Origin: Rugosimonospora acidiphila
GTDB taxonomy: Bacteria > Actinomycetota > Actinomycetes > Mycobacteriales > Micromonosporaceae
DNA length: 64,000 nt
NCBI RefSeq assembly: GCF_039543385.1
Contig: NZ_BAABJQ010000033.1
Coordinates: 1-64,000, forward strand
Direction of reading: 5' to 3'
The position numbers were made by a program, and so were the translations under genes. Below are positions 9,498 to 17,323 of the stretch, piece after piece; within the stretch, counting starts at the first letter, position 1; each line of letters begins with the position of its first letter. Under the pieces are notes generated by a model, which was not told where the DNA came from, did not search any database, and saw only the letters and a list, made by a program, of their open reading frames with translations.

Positions 9498-9568
9498 TCG
9501 ACGGCGGCAATCACGGCGTGCCCCCACCCCCTTCAAAGCAGGTTGACGACATCGGCGAGGAGGACCCG

Positions 9569-11317
9569 TTGACGAAGGCTCCGGACCTGTGGACTTTGGT
9601 TGCCAACCTCCAGGGGCACCGCTCGATCTGGCCGGCGGACCGGCCGATCCCGCCCGGCTGGCACGGCGAGGGATTTCGAGGGACACCCTCCGAATGCGGC
9701 GCCCGCATTCGCGGGATGGCCCGCGTGCCCGCCGCGACCCCGGCGGGCGACCAGCGGGAGCCGGACGGCAGCACCGAGACGACCGTGCGCAACGCGAACT
9801 GCGACAACAGGCTCGACGTCCTGCTGTCCGCCGCCGCCCGTGAGCACGCCGATCAGACGGCCGTCCAGTGCGAGGGCGTCAACGTCACCTACCGCGAGTT
9901 GTTCTCCCGGGCGCGGCAGACGGCCGACGCGCTGAACGCCCGCGGGGCCAGGCCGGGGGAGTTCGTCGGCGTGGTGGTAGACCGGTCCGCCGACGCGGTC
10001 GCGGCCGTCGTCGGTGCCGTGCTGTCGGGCGCCCCGTACATTCCCCTGGACCCCGATGCCCCCCTGCCGCGCCTGCGGCAGATCGTGCGGCAGGCCTCGC
10101 TGCGCCTGGTGACCGGTGCGGTGGACGCCGAGCTGGCCGAGCAACTGGGGCTTGAACGCGTCCCGATCGCGCGGGCCACCGAGGCCCGCACCTGCCCGGC
10201 CATCGCGCCGGGGTCGCCCAGCGATCCGATCTATGCGATCTTCACTTCGGGCTCGACCGGTGCGCCGAAGGGCGTCGTGGTCTCGCACCTCGCGGTCGTC
10301 AACTCGACCAACGCCCGCTTCGCCGTGTTCCCCGGATGCCCCATGAGGTATCTGATGCTCGCCCCGCTCACCTTCGACGCGGCGGTGGCGGGACTGTTCT
10401 TCACGCTTGCCGCGGGGGGCACCCTGATCCTCCCCACGGACGCGGACGTCCGGGATCCCGGACTGATCGGCGACCTGGTCACCCGCTCCCGGGCCACCCA
10501 TCTCGACGCGGTCCCGTCCCAGTACGCGGCGATCCTCGAATACGAGGCGCCCGCGCTGAGGGACCTGGCCTGTGTCGTGGTGGCCGGCGAGGCACTGGCC
10601 CGGGGACTGGCCCGGCGGCACCTGCAGGAGTTGCCACACGTACCGCTGTTCAACGAGTACGGGCCCACCGAGGGCACCGTCTGGTCCACCGTGCATCGGT
10701 GCACCGCGGAGGACGGTGGGCCGCTGGCCCCGATCGGCCTGCCCATCGACGGGGTCGAGGTGATGCTGTGGGATGGCAACCTGCGGCCCGTCGGTCGCGG
10801 TGAGGTCGGCGAGATCGTCATCTCCGGGCTCCAGCTGGCCGACGGCTACCTCGGGCAGCCCGACCTGACCGCCACGCGCTTCCTGCCGCACCCGGTCAAG
10901 CCGGGACAGCGGGTCTACCTGACCGGGGACCTGGGCCGAGTCGACGAGACCGGCAGACTCGTCCACTGTGGACGGCTCGGTCAAATGGTCAAGGTACGGG
11001 GCTTCCGTGTCGAACTCGGCGAGGTCGAAGGATGGTTGCGGGCACAGCCCGACGTCGTGGACGCCGTCGTCGTGCCCGAGCACTTCGCCGGCACCACGCG
11101 CCTGGTCGCGGTCGTCGTCCCGTCAGCACGCACGACGCTGGACCGGCCGAAGCTGCGGCGTGGCCTGGCCGACCACCTCCCCTCGTACATGATCCCGTCG
11201 GAGTGGCGGGAGATCGAGCAGATGCCGCTGACCAAGAACGGGAAGAGGGACCGCGCCGCGGCGGCGGTCCTCGCCGATATTCGGCCGGCTCAGCCACAGC
11301 AAGTCGCCGCAGCCTGA
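9569..11317 (+). CDS. MbtH-like domain fused to a free-standing adenylation domain
   Basis: The first 55 or so residues carry the MbtH pattern: a VANLQGHRSIWP segment, then IPPGW and a G/C-containing tail. An adenylation domain follows with A3 FTSGSTGAPKG (about 225), A5 NEYGPTEGT (about 363), A7 YLTGDLG, A8 KVRGFRVELGEVE and A10 NGKRDR. There is no carrier domain; the protein stops soon after A10, so it must load a carrier in trans, most simply the free one at 12610. TTG at 9569 is chosen because GCGAGGAGG sits just before it and the product then begins as MbtH proteins do. ATG at 9437 in the same frame is the alternative. The usual end of MbtH (a W-x-D-x-R-P run) is not evident. Confidence 0.83.
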   Translation: MTKAPDLWTLVANLQGHRSIWPADRPIPPGWHGEGFRGTPSECGARIRGMARVPAATPAGDQREPDGSTETTVRNANCDNRLDVLLSAAAREHADQTAVQCEGVNVTYRELFSRARQTADALNARGARPGEFVGVVVDRSADAVAAVVGAVLSGAPYIPLDPDAPLPRLRQIVRQASLRLVTGAVDAELAEQLGLERVPIARATEARTCPAIAPGSPSDPIYAIFTSGSTGAPKGVVVSHLAVVNSTNARFAVFPGCPMRYLMLAPLTFDAAVAGLFFTLAAGGTLILPTDADVRDPGLIGDLVTRSRATHLDAVPSQYAAILEYEAPALRDLACVVVAGEALARGLARRHLQELPHVPLFNEYGPTEGTVWSTVHRCTAEDGGPLAPIGLPIDGVEVMLWDGNLRPVGRGEVGEIVISGLQLADGYLGQPDLTATRFLPHPVKPGQRVYLTGDLGRVDETGRLVHCGRLGQMVKVRGFRVELGEVEGWLRAQPDVVDAVVVPEHFAGTTRLVAVVVPSARTTLDRPKLRRGLADHLPSYMIPSEWREIEQMPLTKNGKRDRAAAAVLADIRPAQPQQVAAA

Positions 11318-11369
11318 TCGGAAGGTCATCCCCGCAAACAGTTCCCATCGAGCCTCACAAGGAGCCCGC

Positions 11370-12548
11370 ATGATCCCGGACACGATCGCCGCCAACCACG
11401 TCGGCGACGCCCTGCAGACCAGGGCAATTTCGACGCTCACCCGCATCGAATGGTCCGCATTGATGACCATGCACAACCTCGCCGACGGGCACGCTCGGCA
11501 GGGTGACCTGAACCAGGCTGTGCTCGACCGGCTTCCCGAGATCTTCCGCAAGGCGGAGGCGAGCCTGCAGTTGGAGGTGCAACAGGACTTCGAGCGCGTC
11601 TTCTTCAAGGCCGCCGGCCAGCCGAGCGTTCTCGAACGAGCGCAGAAGCCGCTGTACCACTACTCCTCATCGCTGTCGATCGAGGTCGTGGCGAACCACT
11701 TCCGCCTGGAAGGGATCACCGTGGGGCTGCTGCACCCCACCTTCGACAACATCCCCGACATTCTCAAGCGGCACGGCGTGCCACTGATCCCGGTCTCCGA
11801 AGACGTCTTCACCGACCCGGGCTCCCTCGACTGCTGGGACGAGATCGACGCGCTGTTCCTGGTGGTGCCCAACAACCCGACCGGCCTGGACCCCCGCGTC
11901 GAGGATGTCGAGCGGATCGCGCTGGAGTGTCGCGACCGCGGCAAGGTGCTGGTCGTCGACTTCAGCTTCCGCCTCTTCAGCGACCACCTGGCGACCCGCG
12001 ACCTCTATGCCTTCTTCGAGGACAACGGTGTCGACCACATCGGGATCGAGGATGTGGGCAAGGTCTGGCCGACGCTGGACCTGAAGCTGGGCAGCCTGAT
12101 CGCCGGCCCACGGCGCTGGGATGCCCTGGAAGCCATCACCGACGACCTGCTGTTGAACGTCTCCGCCTTCATCTTCGCGTTGATCGCCGAGTCGGGTAAG
12201 TCCGGCATCGTGGAGCGCGCCCGGTCCACCAGTGCCACCAACCGGGCCATTCTCGCCGAGGCGCTGGCCGACGGGCCCGTGTCGCCGGTCGAGGGTGGCG
12301 CGACGATGAGCGTTGCCTGGCTGCACCTGCCCGAGGGGTGGGACTGCCTCGAGCTGTGCGTCTGGCTGCAGACGCGCGGCATCGCGGTCCTGCCGGGCGC
12401 GCCGTTCTTCTGGGCCGAGCCCGAGCGGGGATCCCGCTTCATCAGGATCGCCCTGATGCGGCCCCTTGGCGAGTTCGAGGCCGCGGCCAAGGAGTTGGCG
12501 TCGGCACTGACCGACTACCAGCCGCACAGCGGCCTGGAGGACGACTGA
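11370..12548 (+). CDS. MppP/RohP-like PLP-dependent L-arginine oxidase/hydroxylase
   Basis: A 392-aa fold-type I PLP enzyme. Beyond the general motifs (NNPTG 168-172, D197 pairing with the pyridine nitrogen, Schiff-base lysine K231 in IEDVGKVWPTLDLK) it has features I recall from MppP of the mannopeptimycin pathway: LADGHARQ near the N terminus, a YSSSLSIEV segment, LLHPTFDNI, and LLLNVSAFIFALI after the lysine. MppP and relatives use O2 and PLP alone to turn L-arginine into 4-hydroxy-2-ketoarginine or dehydro-arginine species. This implies an arginine-derived building block. The MppQ and MppR partners that finish enduracididine are not in the window. An AAGGAG box precedes the ATG. An ordinary aminotransferase is the less likely alternative. 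Confidence 0.82.
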   Translation: MIPDTIAANHVGDALQTRAISTLTRIEWSALMTMHNLADGHARQGDLNQAVLDRLPEIFRKAEASLQLEVQQDFERVFFKAAGQPSVLERAQKPLYHYSSSLSIEVVANHFRLEGITVGLLHPTFDNIPDILKRHGVPLIPVSEDVFTDPGSLDCWDEIDALFLVVPNNPTGLDPRVEDVERIALECRDRGKVLVVDFSFRLFSDHLATRDLYAFFEDNGVDHIGIEDVGKVWPTLDLKLGSLIAGPRRWDALEAITDDLLLNVSAFIFALIAESGKSGIVERARSTSATNRAILAEALADGPVSPVEGGATMSVAWLHLPEGWDCLELCVWLQTRGIAVLPGAPFFWAEPERGSRFIRIALMRPLGEFEAAAKELASALTDYQPHSGLEDD

Positions 12549-12609
12549 GCCCGCGTGCCGGTTCAGGCAGGGATCCGTGAACGAGAGACGCCCGGGAGGA
12601 GTGACGGCA

Positions 12610-12873
12610 ATGAACGAGATCGAGGCCATTGTGCTGGAGCAGGCAAGGGATCTGCTCGGCGACGGCATCAGCCTGTCCGACGACTTTTTCAACGTTGGCG
12701 GCGACAGCGTGACGGGTATGCACTTCGTGGGAAGGGTCGGACGCCGGCTCGACCTGCCGATCCGCACGACGCTGCTGTTCGCCAACTCCGTGCTGGCAGA
12801 CTTCGCCGACGGTGTGGCGGCCGTGCAACGGCGGCAGGCAGCGGCCACCGGCGCAGAATCGCCCGCGCGATGA
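12610..12873 (+). CDS. Free-standing peptidyl carrier protein
   Basis: An 87-aa carrier protein with phosphopantetheine serine S33 in NVGGDSVTGM. ATG 12610 is preferred over GTG 12577 because GGGAGGAG ends 8 bp upstream of it. Its stop overlaps the start of the acyl-CoA-dehydrogenase-like gene (ATGA). A free carrier next to an adenylation protein without its own carrier and a flavin dehydrogenase mirrors pathways such as prolyl-carrier oxidation, where an amino acid is held on a dedicated carrier while it is oxidised. That role is inferred from order, not shown. Confidence 0.86.
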   Translation: MNEIEAIVLEQARDLLGDGISLSDDFFNVGGDSVTGMHFVGRVGRRLDLPIRTTLLFANSVLADFADGVAAVQRRQAAATGAESPAR

Positions 12874-13958
12874 TCCGCAGCACCGTGGAGGACGAGGTCG
12901 CCCGCATCCTGGACGGCCTGCCACCGGGAGCGGGGGCGCGGCAGGCGTTCGCCGCACTGGGCGAAGCCCGCCTGTTCGCCCCGCACTATCCCGAGGAGTA
13001 CGGCGGTCGCGGCGGCACGCTGGCCGACTACGCGGCGGTGGCCGACGCGCTGGGCGACCGGGGATTCGCCGACGAGGTGCATCTGGTGACCGTCCAAGGC
13101 GTCGGGTGCGCGGTGCTGTACTTCGGTACGGAACAGCAGCGGCGCAGGTGGCTGCCGGGCATCGCCTCCGGCCGTACGCTCGCCAGCCTTCTGCTGTCCG
13201 AGGTCGACGCGGGATCCGATGCCGCGGCGATCACCACGAGCGCCCGTGAGGGTGCGGCCGGTTGGATCCTCAACGGGCGCAAGTGCTGGAGTCTGCATGC
13301 CGACTGGTCGAGCATCGGGCTGTGCTCTGCCCGCACCTCCAAGGGCCCCAACCGGTACTCCGGGATCACCCTGTTCGTCGTCGACCTGACGAGTCCGGGC
13401 ATCACCGTCGCGGAGCGTCCACGGCTGCTCGGCGAGCCCTACTTCACCGTGAGCTTCGACGAGGTCGCCGTCCCCGACGACGCCATGGTCGGTCCGCTGG
13501 GCGGGGGTTTCCGCGTACTGACCTCCGCGGCCGGCTACGAACGAGCCGGCCTGGATTACCTGAGCCGGGGCAGGGTGTGGCTGCGGGCCGCCGAGGAGAC
13601 GCTGGTGGCCTTCCCGCAGCTGTGCGACGAGCGCCGGCGGGCCGGTCTCGTCCGGCTCGAATACGGGCTGCAGGCAGCACACGAACTCGCCGACGCCACC
13701 ATCGCCGGCGCCGACGACTTCGAATTCGACTACGTGAGCTCGGCCTACTCCAAGTACACCTGTGGGGAAGCGGCACAGGCGGTCGCCCGATGGGTCGCCG
13801 AGGAGTTGCTTCCCGAGCCGGTCGTCCAGACCAGAGGCGACCTCGTCCGGCGGCTGCGCGCGGCCGTTGCGGAAGGTCCGGAGCTGTCCATCTCCGGCAA
13901 CGCGGTGGACCTGTTGCTGGACACCATATCCCTCGACCCAAGTCTTGGTGAGGTGTGA
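12870..13958 (+). CDS. Acyl-CoA dehydrogenase-like flavoenzyme (aminoacyl-carrier oxidase)
   Basis: A 362-aa member of the acyl-CoA dehydrogenase fold. N-terminal helices (PEEYGG), the family signature LLLSEVDAGSD and a following beta-domain with NGRKCW are clear. The C-terminal helical domain is present but ends early and its catalytic glutamate could not be located with confidence. In NRPS clusters such enzymes desaturate a residue bound to a carrier protein. The overlaps with the carrier gene upstream and a second dehydrogenase-like gene downstream suggest the three act together, giving an alpha,beta-dehydro amino acid or a heteroaromatic ring. ATG 12870 is taken because of the ATGA overlap, although the frame is open further left. 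Confidence 0.8.
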   Translation: MIRSTVEDEVARILDGLPPGAGARQAFAALGEARLFAPHYPEEYGGRGGTLADYAAVADALGDRGFADEVHLVTVQGVGCAVLYFGTEQQRRRWLPGIASGRTLASLLLSEVDAGSDAAAITTSAREGAAGWILNGRKCWSLHADWSSIGLCSARTSKGPNRYSGITLFVVDLTSPGITVAERPRLLGEPYFTVSFDEVAVPDDAMVGPLGGGFRVLTSAAGYERAGLDYLSRGRVWLRAAEETLVAFPQLCDERRRAGLVRLEYGLQAAHELADATIAGADDFEFDYVSSAYSKYTCGEAAQAVARWVAEELLPEPVVQTRGDLVRRLRAAVAEGPELSISGNAVDLLLDTISLDPSLGEV

Positions 13959-14746
13959 ATGCCGTGAGTAGTTTGATTGTCGCGCCGCCCGTGGCCGTTT
14001 CGTTCACCGACTGGGCAGAGGCGCTGAGCAGCCGGGCGGCGGCCGGCGAACCCGTCAAGTGCCTGCTGTCCGCCCGGAGGCTGCTCGACATCTTCGGCCC
14101 GGATGCCCTGCCGGCCCTGCCGGTCGGCAAGCCAGGGCAGTGGAGCGACGCGCGGTGGCTGCTGCACGCCTCGGCAGAGGAGAGCGAAGGCAGCGACGGA
14201 ACGAGTACCTGGTTTCTGTCCCTCGGCCCCGGCCGGGAGTTCGAGGGCTCGGTCACGCTCACCAGCAAGCAGGCCGAGAGCATCGCGGATCGCGAACTGC
14301 TCGCCCTGGCGTCGGTCGCGGTCGGCACAGCCCAGCGCGCCATGGTTCTGGCGCGGCGACGGGCGGGCAAGCGAATGATCAGCGGCCGTCCCCTGATCGA
14401 GCTGCAGGCGGCGGGCCACCGGCTGGCGCGGGTGGCAGCGCTCATCACCCAGGCCCGGGCGTATCTGCGCGCACTTTGTCGGGACGAGGACGCCGGGATC
14501 GGGGCGGGCTATCGGGCCGCCGCGGGGGCCGCGGCGGCCGCCGAGGCCGCCTTTGCCTGTGCCCAGGCCCTCGTGCAGATCTATGGCGCCGCCGGCACTA
14601 GCGACGCCGAGCCCGCCGCCGCCTTCGCGGCCTGTCAGGCCGCGGCCTCGGCCGCGGGCGCGCCGGCCCGGCTGTGGCTGCACGCCGGCAGCCGGCGCCC
14701 GTTGCGACCAACGACCAATGCTCGATCGCAGGCGGTGGCGACATGA
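13955..14746 (+). CDS. Short acyl-CoA dehydrogenase-like partner protein
   Basis: A 263-aa protein starting at GTG 13955, inside the stop of the full-length dehydrogenase. Residues about 120-200 (GTAQRAMVLARRRAG, then IELQAAGHRLA) resemble the C-terminal helical bundle of acyl-CoA dehydrogenases, including the segment that packs against FAD. No N-terminal or beta-domain signature is present and the middle is alanine-rich. Because the gene is overlapped on both sides it is likely expressed in fixed ratio with its neighbours. It may form a heteromer with the 12870 product, as two-subunit dehydrogenases of this fold do. Assignment rests on pattern only and could be wrong. Confidence 0.55.
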   Translation: MNAVSSLIVAPPVAVSFTDWAEALSSRAAAGEPVKCLLSARRLLDIFGPDALPALPVGKPGQWSDARWLLHASAEESEGSDGTSTWFLSLGPGREFEGSVTLTSKQAESIADRELLALASVAVGTAQRAMVLARRRAGKRMISGRPLIELQAAGHRLARVAALITQARAYLRALCRDEDAGIGAGYRAAAGAAAAAEAAFACAQALVQIYGAAGTSDAEPAAAFAACQAAASAAGAPARLWLHAGSRRPLRPTTNARSQAVAT

Positions 14747-16125
14747 CGACGGAGACGTATCCCGTTTCGTACGGTCAGGAAAGTCAGTGGTATGTCCATG
14801 AGGTCCGCGGGCTGACTGCCGTCTATCAGGACTTCGCGGTTTTCCGGCTGAGCGGAGCGCTCGATCTGCGGGCGTTCAGCACGGCGGTCGAGGCCCTGGT
14901 CGAACGGCACCCGGCGCTGAGGACCAGGTTCGTGCGGATCGACGGCGAACTCCGGCAGGTCGTCGACCCGCGCTGGCGTGGTTCGTTGAGCGTCACGAGC
15001 GCCGCGGCGGGACTCGATTCGATCGCCGCGATCGAGCTGTACGTCGCGCAGCAGGCGGAGCTTCCGTTCGACCTCGAACACGGGCCGCTGTTCCGGGTCG
15101 GGGTGCTCGCACTCGACGACGACAGCCATGTCCTCGCCTTCGTCAAGCATCGGATGATCGCGGACTGCTGGTCTCTGGAACTGCTGTTCGCCGAGCTGTC
15201 CGCTCTCTATGCCGGCGTGCCCGCCGATGAGCAGGCCACCACGGCCGTGCCGGCGCCGTCATTCACCGAGTTCGCGCGCTGGCAGCAGACCCCCGCGGCG
15301 AGTGAGGAGTTCGGCGAACTCGTCGACTACTGGATCACCCACCTCGGCGACGCGCCCAGGACCCTCGATTTCGGCGGCACCGGTGCGGCGGACGTCCCGG
15401 ACGAGGAGGCCTCCCAGGCCGGGGAACTCGAGTTCTGGATCCCGGCCACGGTCGCGGATCGGTTGCAGCAGTTCGCCGGCTCATGCGGCGCGACCCTGTA
15501 CATGACGCTGCTGGCCGCGTTCCAGGTGGTGATCGGTCGCGCGGCTCGGACAGCGGACTTTCTCGTCGGGGTGCCGGTGGCCGGCCGCACCATGATCCAG
15601 TACGAGGAGTCGGTCGGCTATTTCGTCAACCTCCTCGCGCTCCGGGCCGACCTGCGTGGCGACCCGACCGGTACTGAGCTGGTCCGGCGGGTCCGCAAGA
15701 CGATGCTGGGCGGGATGGCGTATCAGGACCTCCCGTTCGAGGTGCTGCTGGCCGAACTGGGGGAGCAGCCGTCGCCCGCGCGGCATCCACTCGTTCAGGT
15801 GACGATGCAGGTGATCGAGGAAGGTACGGCGGGGGACCTGCGGCTGCCCGGGCTCACGGCCGAGCCGGTCGCGGTCGACGAGTACCAGATCGCCTATGCG
15901 TTGACCCTCAACCTCTACACCGGCGGCGAAGGGCTGCGCGGCCGGCTCATCTACACCGTCGGCGAGGTCGATCACGAGGTCGCGAAGGCGGCCGTCGAGC
16001 AGTTCTGCCGGATCATCGAGCTGATGCCGGCAACCCCGGACTTCAAGGTGTCCACGCTGGACGAACTCGCCGCGTCCGGAGCCACGCCCACCTCGCTCGC
16101 CGAGCCCACCTGGAATGGGGTCTGA
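14743..16125 (+). CDS. Free-standing NRPS condensation-type protein with altered active site
   Basis: A 460-aa stand-alone condensation-fold protein. The start at 14743 gives an ATGA overlap and an N terminus of the right form (PVSYGQESQWYV). The HHxxxDG motif reads HRMIADC (136-142): the first histidine and the aspartate are kept, but the second, usually catalytic, histidine is arginine and the glycycl position is cysteine. Later elements (VGYFVNLLALR, YQDLPFEVLL, HPLVQVTMQV) are intact, so the fold is kept. It may be a structural or recruiting domain, or act on an unusual acceptor. It complements a cluster in which the C*-A-T protein also has a broken condensation motif. Confidence 0.82.
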   Translation: MTTETYPVSYGQESQWYVHEVRGLTAVYQDFAVFRLSGALDLRAFSTAVEALVERHPALRTRFVRIDGELRQVVDPRWRGSLSVTSAAAGLDSIAAIELYVAQQAELPFDLEHGPLFRVGVLALDDDSHVLAFVKHRMIADCWSLELLFAELSALYAGVPADEQATTAVPAPSFTEFARWQQTPAASEEFGELVDYWITHLGDAPRTLDFGGTGAADVPDEEASQAGELEFWIPATVADRLQQFAGSCGATLYMTLLAAFQVVIGRAARTADFLVGVPVAGRTMIQYEESVGYFVNLLALRADLRGDPTGTELVRRVRKTMLGGMAYQDLPFEVLLAELGEQPSPARHPLVQVTMQVIEEGTAGDLRLPGLTAEPVAVDEYQIAYALTLNLYTGGEGLRGRLIYTVGEVDHEVAKAAVEQFCRIIELMPATPDFKVSTLDELAASGATPTSLAEPTWNGV

Positions 16126-17267
16126 TGGATAACACCGCCGACCCGCAGTGGCAGCTCATCGAGGTAGGGGGCAACGCCATCGAGGTTCGGACCAGCAGGC
16201 GGCCGCCCCAGGGCGGCCGCCGGCTCTGGCCGTCGGTCGGCGAGTACCCCGTCTACGACGAGTTCTTCTACGGCGTGATGCTCCAGGACGAGGAGCGCAA
16301 CAAGCTCTTCCGGGAGGCCATCACGCTCCAGGCCGAGGGCCGGGTGGTCCTCGAACTCGGCGTCGGGCCCGACCTCCTGTGGACCTCACTGGCGGCCGAG
16401 AGCGGTGCGGCCAAGGTCTTCGCTGTCGAGGTGCTGGAGGAGAGCGCGAGGGTCGCCCGGGAGCGCGCCCGGCGGATCGGCCCACACGTGACGGTCCTGT
16501 ACGGCGACGCCACGCAGGTCGTACTCCCGCAAGATGCGGAGCTGTGCATCGCCGAACTGGTCGGCGCCATCGGGGGAGCCGAGGGCATCGCCGCCGCCGT
16601 GGACGACGCGCGGCGGCGGCACCTGCGACCGGGCGCCCCCGTAGTGCCGCACCGGGTCAGAACTCCGATCGCGGCGCTGGGAGCTCGCGCACTGCTGGGC
16701 GACGCGCCCGCGCTGCATCCGGAGGCCGCGTCATACACCGCGCAGGTGTTCGACAGCGTGGAGTCGATCTTCGACGTGCGGATGTGCCTCAGTGGGGTCA
16801 GCTATGCCGACCTGCTGACCGACACCGCGATGTTGGAGGACCTGAATCTCACCAGCGGCGCCTACGACAACCCCCGGGAAATCCACCTGAAGGTGACGCG
16901 GCCCGGCGAGATCGACAGTTTCGTGCTCTGGCTCCAACTCCAGTGCGCTGCCTCCCAGCCCTATCTGGACAGTATGGATACGGACACCAACTGGACACCG
17001 GTGCTCGTTCCCTTCGACACCGACCGTGCGGTCCGCGTCGAGGTCGGTGACACACTGGCGGTCACCGCCACCAGGCGCCTGTACGACGAGGTGCACCCCG
17101 AGTGGTCCTTCGCGGCAACGGTGCGGCACCGCGATGGGACGGTCACGCCGGTGCGCGCCGAGTGCCCCTACGCGAACGGTCCGGTCCGCGCCTCGTGGCT
17201 GCACCGCGCCCTGTTCCGAGACCCGGTCCCGACCGGGGCTACCAGCGAGTCCTCCGGGACTCGGTGA
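16125..17267 (+). CDS. PRMT-like S-adenosylmethionine methyltransferase
   Basis: A 380-aa protein with the layout of protein arginine methyltransferases: a YDEFFYGVMLQDEERN N-terminal helix (44-59), SAM motif VLELGVGPDLL (75-85), an acidic VEV that binds ribose (101-103), and a loop with two glutamates nine residues apart, E144 and E153 in AELVGAIGGAEG. That is the spacing of the PRMT double-E loop which grips the guanidinium group. A beta-barrel-like C-terminal half follows. In a cluster with an arginine-oxidising enzyme, methylation of a guanidine on the amino acid or peptide is an attractive role, rather than protein modification. TGATG overlap with the gene before. Confidence 0.78.
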   Translation: MDNTADPQWQLIEVGGNAIEVRTSRRPPQGGRRLWPSVGEYPVYDEFFYGVMLQDEERNKLFREAITLQAEGRVVLELGVGPDLLWTSLAAESGAAKVFAVEVLEESARVARERARRIGPHVTVLYGDATQVVLPQDAELCIAELVGAIGGAEGIAAAVDDARRRHLRPGAPVVPHRVRTPIAALGARALLGDAPALHPEAASYTAQVFDSVESIFDVRMCLSGVSYADLLTDTAMLEDLNLTSGAYDNPREIHLKVTRPGEIDSFVLWLQLQCAASQPYLDSMDTDTNWTPVLVPFDTDRAVRVEVGDTLAVTATRRLYDEVHPEWSFAATVRHRDGTVTPVRAECPYANGPVRASWLHRALFRDPVPTGATSESSGTR

Positions 17268-17323
17268 CGAGATCCGCGCAGACGGCCGAACCCTGGCCGA
17301 GGGCCTCCTGAAGGAGTGACGAC

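Noticed and set aside
9437..9568. ATG 9437 as start of the MbtH-A protein through an ATGA overlap
   Set aside because: The extra 44 residues have no family counterpart and cover a hairpin; TTG 9569 has a strong ribosome site and a family-like N terminus.
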